Counted from the stretch's first letter, positions 1 to 9,606 are shown. The stretch: DNA of 64,000 nt from Styela clava (GCF_964204865.1 NC_135260.1:3100001-3164000), one strand, 5' to 3'. Numbers and translations are program-made. The notes: a model not told the origin generated them from the sequence alone.

Positions 1-22
1 TAACTTAACATAGACTTTCTAG

Positions 23-251
23 GGTGCTCCTGAAGTATGCGAACCAAGATGGCGGGCATCGGAACGTAACATGGGTAACAGGTTAGGGTTAAGAGATAAT
101 TTTTTTCCAATTTTCCTTATTTTAGTCCTATTATCAGTTCGAAGACTAGCCTCCCGTAGTATTTATACCTAAAATTATGGCCTAACCCTAATCTAGTACA
201 CATATTACATTCCGATGTCCGCCATCTCGGTTCGCATACTTCGGGAGCCCC
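23..251. repeat. MITE with inverted termini (family CTCCYGAAGTATG)
   Basis: Both ends carry inverted copies of a terminus reading GGTGCTCCTGAAG on the left and GGGGCTCCCGAAG when the right end is reversed. The homology extends inward through a CAAGATGGCGG-like block. The flanks CTTTCTAG (15-22) and CTTCCTAG (252-259) form an 8-bp target duplication with one mismatch. Relatives with the same termini lie near 24797, 53516 and, more distantly, 40256 and 52125. There is no coding potential, so it is a non-autonomous DNA transposon; the superfamily is not certain. Confidence 0.7.
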
Positions 252-274
252 CTTCCTAGTAGTGGCATACACAA

Positions 275-505
275 AATATGTTGGGTATTGATCTTATGAC
301 ACGCGTTGTTCGTTTCGCACATGCTAGCTGTTAGGGCATTGTTACGTCATAGGCATAGATAATGAATTGGACTCAAGTAAAGGCTTTGCAATGCAAAGGG
401 AATCACTCGCACTTATCAAACTAAATTAAATTCTTGTCTTGTGGGCCGCAACATTTAACTTATGGGCCGCATTTGGCCCGCGGGCCACAGGTTGCACACT
501 CCCGA
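275..505. repeat. hAT-like MITE, copy in the gene 1 downstream block
   Basis: This repeats the element seen downstream of genes 3, 4 and 5 (34109-34293, 37093-37278, 41953-42124). Shared parts are the TTAGGGCATTG block, the GTGGGCCGCAAC block and a right end reading GGTTGCACACTCCC. The right flank TTTATGTC (506-513) equals the target duplication of the other copies. The left end is degraded. The sequence beyond it, to about 660, also matches the region downstream of gene 3. Confidence 0.6.
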
Positions 506-1229
506 TTTATGTCAATACTCCATGTACACTGTGAATTGCTAGCACAAATTCTTCTAGGGTGTCTCTTGAAATGAAAACTTGAAAGTCCATTCGTGCCTTT
601 TTTCATAATTTGGCAGCTGTGTTGTTAGCGTATTTACAAAAAGGTAAAAAAAATGAACAATTAATTAATTAGCGATACTTTTTTATTCGCGTATTGGGCA
701 ATCTGAGAGAGGGTGCAATAATTTTTAAGATGGCAAAATTGCAAAATAGAAAATCTACATTCAAAATTCATTTTTTTAACGGTGTCTCGTTTGGTTTACA
801 TTTTCACTTCATATAATCTAAAAAAAAGGACGTTGATAAAAACAACTCAATATTATGGAAAACCATCTTTTTTTTTTTTTTTTTTCAATTTCAAGACATA
901 TTATATCCTGGCATATAAGATGAGTTTGAAACTCGAAAAGTTGCCAAGTTGGGTCGGCTTATACTTATACCGGCTATTATTATAAAAGTTTGGTAATGTC
1001 TACCTTGATACTGTTCAACTCTTCAACCATAAAACTCAATGAACTGTGACGGGTCAGAATAATCACATTCCAATAAGGAATTGTCATTGATGATTCTTCA
1101 TTCTTCATTGATTATAAAGTTACGAGGTTGAATTATACCAAAGTAGACGAAACTTAAAATGTTTTCCGAGGTATGGAATACTTCAGCTTTATGGCTTTAA
1201 GACAAAATGTTTGAAAATTTTCTACTCTC
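506..1229. other. Non-coding 3' flank of gene 1
   Basis: The first part (to about 640) is homologous to the downstream flanks of genes 3 and 5, with the shared TTTGGCAGCTGTGTTG block. The rest is AT-rich with a T17 run near 870. I see no convincing gene; the small open frames here have no recognisable features. Confidence 0.5.
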
Positions 1230-2123
1230 TTATACAGGATTATGTGATGCATGAGCTGTATATTCTGGCGGGTTCTGGTTCGCTTGAGCTTCTTGTTCTT
1301 TTGTCATTTGAGAGTTTGGTGTCTGCGGGTACGGAGGAACGGCCACTCCTGGTTGAGGAGGCATCTGTGAACCGGGGTAATATGAAGTTCCTGGTGCATA
1401 TCCCTGAGCAGGTATCATAATGAATTGGCCGTTTGCAAGCTGAACCATTTGTTGTTGTGGATAAGCAGGGTGAGCTGCGTATACAACCACGCCCTGAGGT
1501 TTTTTGCGGCAACAGACACCAGCGCAACAATATGCTGAATGAATGATACAGATAATCATCCCAGCAAATCCAATGACAGCCATAATAGAATGAACGGCAA
1601 TGATTCCTCCATTTCCTTCACGTGGGTAAGTGTCTCCAGCACATATCGCAGACATTATACACAACGTAGCCATGAAGCAAGAAGTTACAATACTGACTGC
1701 CATATTCGCATTATATAAACAGATTGAAGGTTTTCTTCTAACTTTGAATCCAAGAATTCCAGATGCAATAACAATAGCGCCGCACCATATTCCGTGAGAA
1801 GCATACGTAATGCTATACCGGATTCTATAAACAGACGTTGTGTTATCAAAAGTCCAATGATAGACATAAGTCTTCTTTGTGCTTGCGATGATCAACGTCA
1901 CGATGCACAAAATGACAGATAAAGCGCCAATAACAATTTCAGTAACTCCAAGTCGATACAAAACAAGTTTGTATTTTTCTCTTGGCTTCGTCTGAGAGGT
2001 TGACGAATTCGTTGCTTGCTGGGGTGGCAAAGTAACCTGACCCTGTTGAGGGCTTGCTGTCCCACCATCTGGTTCAACAGCTTGATCAAGCCTTGAATAT
2101 AAGCCAGCTGGAGATTGAGCCAT
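1230..2123 (-). CDS. CD20/MS4A-like four-transmembrane protein, paralogue 1
   Basis: Intronless, 297 residues. The start at 2123 (MAQSPAG...) is the first in-frame ATG and is kept in every paralogue. Visible order: hydrophilic Pro/Gln-rich N-terminus (1-50); TM1 about 53-80; loop 1 about 81-107 with an N-glycosylation sequon NTT at 94-96; TM2 about 108-127 (motif HGIWCGAIVIASGILG); TM3 about 137-162; TM4 about 172-197; a cysteine-rich juxtamembrane stretch (YCCAGVCCRKK), possibly palmitoylated; then a Pro/Gln/Tyr-rich tail with VQLANGQF at 227-234 and a PPEY motif at 285-288, a typical WW-domain ligand. The four-helix layout and the G-x-W-x-G signature in TM2 resemble the CD20/MS4A/TMEM176 group, which are plasma-membrane scaffold or channel-associated proteins. 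That assignment is by pattern only. Both ends are intact, and this is the best candidate for a functional copy of the family. Confidence 0.75.
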   Translation of the reverse strand: MAQSPAGLYSRLDQAVEPDGGTASPQQGQVTLPPQQATNSSTSQTKPREKYKLVLYRLGVTEIVIGALSVILCIVTLIIASTKKTYVYHWTFDNTTSVYRIRYSITYASHGIWCGAIVIASGILGFKVRRKPSICLYNANMAVSIVTSCFMATLCIMSAICAGDTYPREGNGGIIAVHSIMAVIGFAGMIICIIHSAYCCAGVCCRKKPQGVVVYAAHPAYPQQQMVQLANGQFIMIPAQGYAPGTSYYPGSQMPPQPGVAVPPYPQTPNSQMTKEQEAQANQNPPEYTAHASHNPV

Positions 2124-2685
2124 AATGCAACAAAATAAAGTAGTATCTCTTGTAATTATTTTACTATAAGCTTTGAACACAAAGAAATGAAAATTTAGTG
2201 GTGCTCCTAAGCAAGGGTACGGGATCCAATTTTAAATTAGTTTCAAAAATAGATTTTTCATATTATTCTGGTGAAAGGAAAGTCAATAAGATGGCTTGAC
2301 AATTTAGGCCCCTCGTCCAGTTATCAGTCCTTGTCAGATATAGGATTCGTTCCGATGCATGGGCTTGACACAAGGTAATCAAAGTGTGGTGGCAAGTGTG
2401 TTCCTAATGCCTAATCCAAACACAGCTCAATCATTATTTCATATTGCACAACTCAAGCTTGTAAGCACACACTCGAAAACCAGAAACATTCTTGCTATAA
2501 TGAATTTTTCAATCGTATATATAGAAGAATTATGTCATGCTGCTTGTGCTGTGTATGCTGGTTGTTCTGGTTCTGTAATTCATGTAAAATGTAGAAAATG
2601 TTTTTCAGAAGTGTAAAATAACTTCAGCTTTACGGCTTCAAGATAAAATGTTTTGATTTTTTTTAAAATCTCTTATACAGAAGGA
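2124..2685. other. 5' flank of gene 1, with a degraded SINE
   Basis: The 90 bases upstream of gene 1 are conserved upstream of genes 4 and 6 (block AGAGATACTRCTTTATTTTG on the coding strand), so the promoter or 5' UTR is probably here. Bases about 2260-2440 look like a decayed reverse copy of the tRNA-derived SINE (GGCCCCTCGTCC, GTCAGATATAGGATT, GTGGTGGCAAGTGTGTTCCTAA). The same decayed copy sits upstream of gene 4 (38320-38480), so it predates the gene duplication. Confidence 0.5.
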
Positions 2686-3422
2686 TTATGTGATGCATGA
2701 GCTGTATATTCTGGCGGGTTCTGGTTCGCTTGAGCTTCTTGTTCTTTTGTCATTTGAGTTTGGTGTCTGCGGGTACGGAGGAACGGCCACTCCTGGTTGA
2801 GGAGGCATTTGTGCACCGGGGTAATATGAAGTTCCTGGCACATATCCTTGAGCAGGTATCATGATGAATTGGCCGTTTGCAAGCTGAACCATTTGTTGTT
2901 GTGGATAAGCAGGGTGAGCTGCGTATACAACCACGCCTTGAGGTTTTTTGCGGCAACAGACACCAGCGCAACAATATGCTGAATGAATGATACAGATATT
3001 CATCCCAGCAAATCCAATGACAGCCATAATAGAATGAACGGCAATGATTCCACCGTTCCCTTTACGTGGGTAAGTGTCTCCAGCACATATCGCAGACATT
3101 ATACAAAGTGTAGCCATGAAGCAAGAAGCTACAATACTGACCGCCATATTCGCATTATAAAAACAAACGGAAGGTTTTCCTCTAGCTTTGAATCCAAGAA
3201 TTCCAGATGCAATTACAACACCGCCGCACCATATTCCGTGAGAAGCATACGTAACGCTATAACGAATTCTGTAATCGTACGTTCTGTTATTCCAAGTACT
3301 ATGATAGACATAAGTCTTCTTTGTGCTTGCGATGATCAACGTCACGATGCACAAAACGACAGATAAAACGCCAAGAACAATTTCAGTAACTCCAAATCGA
3401 TACAAAACAAGTTTGTATTTTT

Positions 3423-3637
3423 TGTTGATATTGTAATATTTGTACTATTTCGTTTTGTCTATTTCTGGCAACACTGCCTGTTAACTTCTTTCATTGTTAT
3501 TGTTTTACGCTTCATTGATTTTGTATCTGCTGCTTCTTGCTTCGGATGATTGCAGCATGGGTGCTGTGCAAGCTAATATATATCTATTCTGATCGTGTAA
3601 TATAAGGTTGTATTATATGATAATAGTCGAATTAACA
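3423..3637 (+). repeat. Left LTR of the copia element
   Basis: 215 bp, starting TGTTGATATTG and ending GTCGAATTAACA. It is matched at 7861-8075 with no difference seen by eye. It should hold the element's promoter; TATATATC occurs near 3579. Confidence 0.93.
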
Positions 3638-3638
3638 T

Positions 3639-3651
3639 TGGTAGCAGAGGA
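3639..3651 (+). promoter_or_regulatory. Primer-binding site, initiator Met tRNA
   Basis: TGGTAGCAGAGGA starts one base after the LTR. It is complementary to the 3' end (…CCTCTGCTACCA) of animal initiator methionine tRNA. Use of the full 3' end contrasts with Drosophila copia, which uses an internal half of the same tRNA. Confidence 0.85.
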
Positions 3652-3653
3652 AA

Positions 3654-6600
3654 ATGACTGCAAAACAACTTCAACCACCAAAGTTTGGTGAAGATTTGAC
3701 CTACATGGAGTGGGTAAATAAACTGGACATGTGGAAAGCGGTGACTGAGATACCGGTGAAAAAACAAGGAATTTTGGTGCGACTTTTGTCTTTAGATGGC
3801 AATTCTAAAGCTGAAAAGGCTGTTTCTGATCTAACAGCGGATGAACTGAATGTGGATGATGGTCTAAGCCTACTTATTGAAAAATTGGATGTTGCTTTCA
3901 AATCAGAGAAGACTGATTTAGCCTATGATGCATATACTGCATTTAATTCCTACACTAGGCCAGCCGGTCTAGCAATGGCTGATTATATATTAGAATTTGA
4001 GCATTTGAATTCTAATTTGGTAAAGTTTGATATGAAATTGCCTGATGCAGTTTTGGCATTCCGAATTATGGATGGTGCACTATTAACTGAAGAACAAAAA
4101 CAGCTTGTATTGACAGTTGGCAGTGATTTAAAATATGAGTCAATGAAATCTGGATTAAAAAGAATTTTTTCAAAACATAATTGTACCGGTAGCATCGGAG
4201 GAAGTTTGTTGTCTTTATCACAAACAAATGATGCATTTGTGTCACAAGGTGCAGCTTCAACTGAACTACCGATACCGGTAACTTCAAGAAGAAGATATAC
4301 TGGGAATACCGGTAACAAGTTTACCAGGAAATCTGATTATCAGGTGAAAAGTAAAAAGGATTTTGATAAAAACATGAATCCAATTGACAGAAATGGCAAT
4401 ATATCAAGATGTTCCATCTGCGACTCAAAAATGCACTGGGCTCGCAAATGCCCTCATCAAAATCGGGAAGTTTTCTGTGCTGATGACTCGGATGATGAAG
4501 AATGTGAAAATGTGCAAATGGCATTAATGACCAATGAAAACTGTCAAGAAATCTTCATTTCAGAAAATGCTGAATATGCTATAGTTGATACCGCATGCAC
4601 AAAAACTGTGGCAGGAAAAACCTGGTTTGAGAAATACATTGAACTTTTGGAGCCTGAGATGCGCGAAAACATCAAGATATTTCCCAGTAGTCGAACCTTC
4701 AAATTTGGAGATGGCCGCACTGTTAATGCTATTAAAAGAGTAGTAATTCCCATTCAAATTGGCCGTAAAATTTTGGAATTGGAAGTGGAAATCATAGACA
4801 CCCATCTTCCATTGCTGATGAGTAAAAGATCTCTGAAGAGAGCAGAAACTCACCTGAATATGAAGAATGATACGGCTATGATGTTGGGACAGGAAATTGC
4901 ACTCCATTTATCCAATAATGGCCACTACACAGTCAAAATACTGCCTAGGAAAAGGCGTTCAAAAGGTCACAAAACTGAAATTTTATTATCAGAAAACGGG
5001 TCAAAAAGTTACAGCAAAAATGATATATTGAAAATTCACAAACAATTTGGGCATGCATCGAAAGAAAATATGAAAAGATTGATAACTAATACTGGAAAAT
5101 ATCGTCCTGAATATAGTCAGATTATAGATGAAACTGTTGATAGATGTGAAATATGCACCAAATATAAAAGGCCTTGTCCACGTCCTGTGGTTGGCTTATC
5201 TTGGGCTACGGATTTCAATCAGACTGTAGCATTGGATCTCCATCAGTTAGAACAAAATGTGTGGTACCTCCATATTGTAGACGAATTTACTCGTTACAGC
5301 AGCGCTGTTGTCATTCATAATAAAAAGACTTCCACGATTGTTGAAAAATTCATGCAACACTGGATTAGCATATTTGGAGCACCAAACAGAGTACTTTCAG
5401 ATAATGGTGGAGAATTTGATTCTGCTGAATTTCATGATATGTGTGAGAATTTTGGCATCAAAATTTCTACTACTCCGGCATATTCTCCATGGAGCAATGG
5501 ACTGTGCGAGCGTCATAACAGAATTCTTTCTGAAATTCTTCTCAAGGTGAGAGATGAAAATAATTGTAATTGGGAAACAGCTCTGGCTTGGGCACTTAGT
5601 GCTAAAAATAGTCTTATCAATACTAAAGGATTTAGCCCTAATCAACTTGTTTTCGGTAGAAGCATCAGACTACCATCTGTTATTCATGAAAATCTTCCAG
5701 CACTAGAAGGAACAAGTACAAGCATGTATGTGGCAAAAAACATATTGGCTCTTCATATTGCTCGGAAAGCATTTATTGAGTCGGAATCATCTGAAAAGAT
5801 TCGAAGGGCACTACGAAAACAAACGAGAGAGACGGTTGATGCCTTCACAAAGGGAGAGTATGTGTATTATAAAAGAGATGAACAACAGAAATGGAAAGGA
5901 CCTGGACGTGTAATTGGTCAAGATGGGCCTTTAATCTTTATTCGGCATGGAGGCCAATGTGTGAAAGTGCATTCTTGCAGAGTCCAACATGTGGCGGAAC
6001 CTACCGAGATGACTATTTTGCCTGATAATTCCAATGACAAAAATAAGGCTCCAATATTACAAACTGCTCAAGCAGATGTTAGTGACGTCAGTGGAGATGA
6101 TTCAAATACGAATGTTACAAACAGGGACGATGACAGTGATATTTCATGTCACTTAGCAAGAGGTAAAATTGTCACATATTCGCATGATGGTATGGATTAT
6201 GAAGTGGAAATTATAAATCGAGCTGGAAAAGCAACTGGAAAATATAAAAATTCTTTCAATGTGAAATATCGATCACCAGAAAGCATTAAGGGAAATACTG
6301 GATATGTTGATTTTGAGCAGGTCGAAAACCTACAAGAAGAACTCCAAGCACCTACAGAAAATGTTCTGGTTACAAAAGATGTTAACTTTGACGACGCAAA
6401 ATTATCAGAGTTAAAAAGTTGGAAAGAAAATAATGTTTATGAAGAGGTTGACAACACTGGACAAATAACTATTTCAGTACGATGGGTCTGTTCTCTAAAA
6501 TCTACAGAAGATGGTGTTGTGCCTAAAGCACGACTTGTGGCAAGAGGCTTTGAGGAAAACAATGACAGTGTCTTAAAAGAATCGCCAACATGTTCTAAAG

Positions 6601-7835
6601 ATTCCCTCCGCTTGCTGTTGGCAATTGTCGCTCAGAAAAAATGGAAATTGAATACCATTGACATAAAGACTGCCTTTCTGCAAGGCGAAAATTTGGATCG
6701 TGAAATATTCCTGGTTCCCCCTAAAGAAGCTGGCTCCAACAAACTCTGGAAACTAAATAAGTGTGTTTATGGACTGGCTGATGCATCTTTGAAATGGTAT
6801 AAAAAGCTCAAAGATTTTATATTGAATAATGGGGCAAAAATGTCATGCGGAGATTCTGCTTTATTTCACCTAAACAGTGATAACAACTTGCATGGAATTA
6901 TGGGAATTCACGTTGATGATATCATTTGGGCTGGAACACAGAATTTTGAAAATACATTTATAACAAGCTTGCGTTCCACTTTTCAGATTAGTCGTGAGAA
7001 AAACGAGGCTTTTAAATATCTTGGTCTTAATATTCAACAAAATAAAACAGCAATAACAGTAGATCAAGAAACATATATTGAGAGTCTTAAAAATTTTACA
7101 TCAAGTTCAAATGAAAATGAGTTGAATGAAAAAGACAGGGATGCATTGAGAGCTATAGTTGGTCAATTGCTTTGGACATCGAATCAAACCCGGCCAGATG
7201 TGAGTTATGATGTCTGCCAACTTGCCACAAATCTAAAAGAAGGCAAACAGAAAGATGTTCATCATGCCAATAAAATAATTAGAAAACTGAAAGCTCGAGA
7301 AATGAAGCTGAAGTATCAATATCTGGGAAAAGACCAATCACTCAGGATTGTGGTATTTGCAGATGCTGCATATGGGAATTTAATTGATGGAGGTAGTCAA
7401 GGTGGACACCTAGTATTTCTAGTTGGAGATGATGACAAATGCTCATTGCTAACATGGCAATCGAAACGGATTCGTAGAGTGGCCAAAAGCACTTTGGCAG
7501 CTGAAACACTTTCACTATCTGACGCCGTGGATAATGCTGTATTTGTTAAGAGCATGCTGTCAGAAATTTATTTTGCAAACTCATTCAATATACCAATTTA
7601 TGTAATGACAGATAATTGCTCACTTCGAGATGCATTATACTCCAGTAAAAATGTTTCCAACAAAAGACTTCGAATTGAAATTGGAATGCTCAAAGAAATG
7701 ATTATGAAGAAGGAAATTTGTGGCGTAGAATGGTTGCAGTCAAAATACCAGTTAGCTGATGTGCTCACAAAGCATGGGGCTTCTTCAGAAAGATTAGTCT
7801 CTATAATTTGTGATGGACTACTTTACCTCTGTTAA
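3654..7835 (+). CDS. Copia Gag-Pol polyprotein
   Basis: 1393 residues in a single frame from ATG to TAA. In order: Gag-like N-terminus; zinc knuckle CX2CX4HX4C (residues 253-266); aspartic protease centred on D312 in VDTACTKTV, where the usual DSG/DTG reads DTA; integrase zinc site H462/H467 and C498/C501; integrase core D528, D583, E619 with 35 residues between the last two; reverse transcriptase with IDIKTAFLQGE and the catalytic HVDD at 1086-1089; RNase H with D1237, E1284 and D1320. The order PR-IN-RT-RH is diagnostic of Ty1/copia (gypsy elements place IN last). Gag and Pol are fused with no frameshift or stop between them, so Gag excess must come from protease processing or splicing, as known for other copia elements. 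No inactivating lesion is visible. Confidence 0.95.
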   Translation: MTAKQLQPPKFGEDLTYMEWVNKLDMWKAVTEIPVKKQGILVRLLSLDGNSKAEKAVSDLTADELNVDDGLSLLIEKLDVAFKSEKTDLAYDAYTAFNSYTRPAGLAMADYILEFEHLNSNLVKFDMKLPDAVLAFRIMDGALLTEEQKQLVLTVGSDLKYESMKSGLKRIFSKHNCTGSIGGSLLSLSQTNDAFVSQGAASTELPIPVTSRRRYTGNTGNKFTRKSDYQVKSKKDFDKNMNPIDRNGNISRCSICDSKMHWARKCPHQNREVFCADDSDDEECENVQMALMTNENCQEIFISENAEYAIVDTACTKTVAGKTWFEKYIELLEPEMRENIKIFPSSRTFKFGDGRTVNAIKRVVIPIQIGRKILELEVEIIDTHLPLLMSKRSLKRAETHLNMKNDTAMMLGQEIALHLSNNGHYTVKILPRKRRSKGHKTEILLSENGSKSYSKNDILKIHKQFGHASKENMKRLITNTGKYRPEYSQIIDETVDRCEICTKYKRPCPRPVVGLSWATDFNQTVALDLHQLEQNVWYLHIVDEFTRYSSAVVIHNKKTSTIVEKFMQHWISIFGAPNRVLSDNGGEFDSAEFHDMCENFGIKISTTPAYSPWSNGLCERHNRILSEILLKVRDENNCNWETALAWALSAKNSLINTKGFSPNQLVFGRSIRLPSVIHENLPALEGTSTSMYVAKNILALHIARKAFIESESSEKIRRALRKQTRETVDAFTKGEYVYYKRDEQQKWKGPGRVIGQDGPLIFIRHGGQCVKVHSCRVQHVAEPTEMTILPDNSNDKNKAPILQTAQADVSDVSGDDSNTNVTNRDDDSDISCHLARGKIVTYSHDGMDYEVEIINRAGKATGKYKNSFNVKYRSPESIKGNTGYVDFEQVENLQEELQAPTENVLVTKDVNFDDAKLSELKSWKENNVYEEVDNTGQITISVRWVCSLKSTEDGVVPKARLVARGFEENNDSVLKESPTCSKDSLRLLLAIVAQKKWKLNTIDIKTAFLQGENLDREIFLVPPKEAGSNKLWKLNKCVYGLADASLKWYKKLKDFILNNGAKMSCGDSALFHLNSDNNLHGIMGIHVDDIIWAGTQNFENTFITSLRSTFQISREKNEAFKYLGLNIQQNKTAITVDQETYIESLKNFTSSSNENELNEKDRDALRAIVGQLLWTSNQTRPDVSYDVCQLATNLKEGKQKDVHHANKIIRKLKAREMKLKYQYLGKDQSLRIVVFADAAYGNLIDGGSQGGHLVFLVGDDDKCSLLTWQSKRIRRVAKSTLAAETLSLSDAVDNAVFVKSMLSEIYFANSFNIPIYVMTDNCSLRDALYSSKNVSNKRLRIEIGMLKEMIMKKEICGVEWLQSKYQLADVLTKHGASSERLVSIICDGLLYLC

Positions 7836-7860
7836 ACTAAAAGTTAAAACAGAGTGAATA

Positions 7861-8075
7861 TGTTGATATTGTAATATTTGTACTATTTCGTTTTGTCTAT
7901 TTCTGGCAACACTGCCTGTTAACTTCTTTCATTGTTATTGTTTTACGCTTCATTGATTTTGTATCTGCTGCTTCTTGCTTCGGATGATTGCAGCATGGGT
8001 GCTGTGCAAGCTAATATATATCTATTCTGATCGTGTAATATAAGGTTGTATTATATGATAATAGTCGAATTAACA
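7861..8075 (+). repeat. Right LTR of the copia element
   Basis: 215 bp, identical by eye to 3423-3637, followed directly by the TTTTT target duplication (8076-8080). Confidence 0.93.
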
Positions 8076-8225
8076 TTTTTCTCTCAGCTTCGTCTGAGGG
8101 GTTGACGTATTCGTTGCCTGCTGGGGTGGCAAAGTAACCTGACTCTGTTGAGGGCTTGCTGTTCCACCCTCTGGTTCAACAGCTTGATCAAGCCTTGAAT
8201 ATAGGCCAGCAGGACATTGAGCCAT

Positions 8226-8927
8226 AATGCAACAAAATAAAGTAGTATCTATTGTAAATATTGTACTTATTACGCTTTAGATACAGAAAAATGAAGTTGA
8301 TTTTCAATCAAGAAAAGGACATCTGTTTTAAAATTAGTTCTTATGATGGATTTTTATATTTATCCAGGAGCTTGCTAGTTATTGCTGTTCTCACCTCAAA
8401 ATGGTTTACTTCTCTCACACTGTGGTAAAGATGACAAATTCTGTTTTAAGCATTTATTCTGATCTATCTATATTATTATGGCCTGCGAACTGTGTGCCGC
8501 GGCCCAATCGTGGGCCACATTTTCTAGTGGGCCTCCAATAAATTTCAATTATGGCAGTGATAACTAACAATAATACCTCTTTAGGTATCACACCTAGAAC
8601 AACTAAAAAATATACAATATAAATATACTGCGGTATAAACATCTATAACACCTGTATAACAACAATGTATCATAAAAATTACTACAACTAACACCAGACT
8701 AGTAAAAGCACTGGAAAGGACATTAGACAATTACCCAATAGTATTGCTAACCCATTTAATACAGAGATGTCGAAAACCAGACTATCTAATTCTCTCCAAT
8801 ATCATTTTGACAATTCTCAGTATTGTTCAAGTGTCCTTGGGTTGGACACCTGGGAATCTCTGTATTTATCCAAACTATGTTTGAAAATATTCACAGATGC
8901 ACTTTGCCTCACATATAACGGTAATCT
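8226..8927. other. 5' flank of disrupted gene 2
   Basis: Homologous to 38610-39080: shared blocks include TGCTAGTTATTGCTGTTCTC and AATTTCAATTATGRCAGTGAT. So the flank was duplicated together with the genes. Around 8480-8540 is a GTGGGCC-rich patch that looks like a hAT fragment. No gene seen. Confidence 0.5.
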
Positions 8928-9606
8928 GGATAGGATAGGATTTACATATTTATCCCGGGGGAGAGGAAAGCCGATAAGACGGCTTTTCCATATGGCGAAC
9001 CACGGCCTCTCGTCCGGTTACCATTCCAAGTCGGGTATGGGATTAGTTATATTGTTTGTTTTCGGAGGCATGGACTTGGTGGTGGAGGAAGCCGTAACCC
9101 AGTGTTTTTCAACCGGGGTGCCGCGGCACACCGGTGTGCCGTAAAATAATGTCAGGGGTGCCGTGGGAAATTCTCCAATTTGTGTGTCTATGCGTTGTAG
9201 CGCAGAATGTGGCAGCAGTAGGTGGCGATTTGCCTTTTTTCCTTGTTTTATTTGATTACTATTCAAGATGTCCAATTCAACATCTTTCTTCAAAGTTAAA
9301 AAAGCTTATATTAACAACATAACACTTAAATTGTGAATATTAGGTCTTTTCCCCACATTTAATGCTGGGGGTGTGCCGCGGGATTTTCTCATTGAAAAAG
9401 GTGTGCCTTGGCTCGAAAAAGGTTGAAAAACACTGCCGTAACCGACCAGCGGTTACGTGAACCACCCAACGACGGTGAGGAGTCCAGCAATCCTCTCGCA
9501 CATAACCATCCCTGCATGGGTTCGAACCTGCGAACCCACGCAGAGTAATTAGAGGTGCGGTGGCGAGCGTATTCCTAACGCTTAGCCCGTTGAGCCACAC
9601 CGCCGC
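8928..9606 (-). mobile_element. tRNA-derived SINE, reverse copy, interrupted by a hAT element
   Basis: Read on the minus strand it runs from a head with Pol III box A (GTGGCTCAACGGG) and a box B region (GGTTCGAACCC) near 9600-9515, through a conserved body, to a tail GGGATAAATATGTAAATCC plus (TATCC) repeats at 8928-8955. The hAT element 9100-9435 interrupts the body. Removing it leaves about 335 bp, the full length of the family. Confidence 0.85.
9100..9435. mobile_element. Non-autonomous hAT element nested in the SINE
   Basis: 336 bp with perfect 15-bp inverted termini (CAGTGTTTTTCAACC) and a perfect 8-bp target duplication CCGTAACC (9092-9099 and 9436-9443), diagnostic of the hAT superfamily. 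Subterminal repeats of GGTGTGCCG/GTGCCGCGG are present. There is no transposase frame. Confidence 0.92.

Larger units (their letters stand above)
3423..8075 (+). mobile_element. Full-length Ty1/copia LTR retrotransposon
   Basis: 4653 bp. Two 215-bp LTRs, both TG...CA, appear identical base for base. They are followed by an initiator-Met-tRNA primer site, one uninterrupted Gag-Pol frame, and a purine-rich stretch (AAACAGAGTGAA) just before the right LTR. A 5-bp TTTTT target duplication flanks it. Identical LTRs, an open frame and a clean target duplication all indicate a very young, potentially competent insertion. It sits inside the coding exon of CD20-like gene 2. Confidence 0.95.
2686..8225 (-). 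pseudogene. CD20-like paralogue 2, split by a copia insertion and frameshifted
   Basis: Two pieces of one single-exon gene. The N-terminal 50 codons (MAQCPAGLYS... to ...KLREK) lie at 8225-8076. The remainder, starting within YKLVLYRFGV, runs from 3417 down to 2686. Between them sits a complete copia element on the opposite strand, flanked by its TTTTT duplication (3418-3422 and 8076-8080). A second lesion, loss of two bases near 2757 relative to gene 1, shifts the frame of the tail. The PPEY motif is replaced by an unrelated run ending SSCIT. Transmembrane segments and loop 1 (sequon NRT) are otherwise intact, so decay is recent. An uninterrupted allele could still segregate in the population. 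The insertion is antisense to the gene. Confidence 0.85.

Noticed and set aside
782-985. Short open frame with a phenylalanine run
   Set aside because: The run is a poly(T) stretch in the 3' flank of gene 1. The frame starts at GTG and has no family features.
2124-2180. Longer N-terminus for gene 1 (and likewise genes 4 and 6) starting upstream of MAQ
   Set aside because: The frame is open, but the upstream start would be GTG or TTG. The MAQ codon is the first in-frame ATG and is present in every copy.
2983-3366. Serine/asparagine-rich frames on the strand opposite the CD20-like genes (also 34774-35157, 37563-37994, 41031-41699)
   Set aside because: They are antisense shadows of the conserved membrane-protein exons and recur only because the genes are paralogous.
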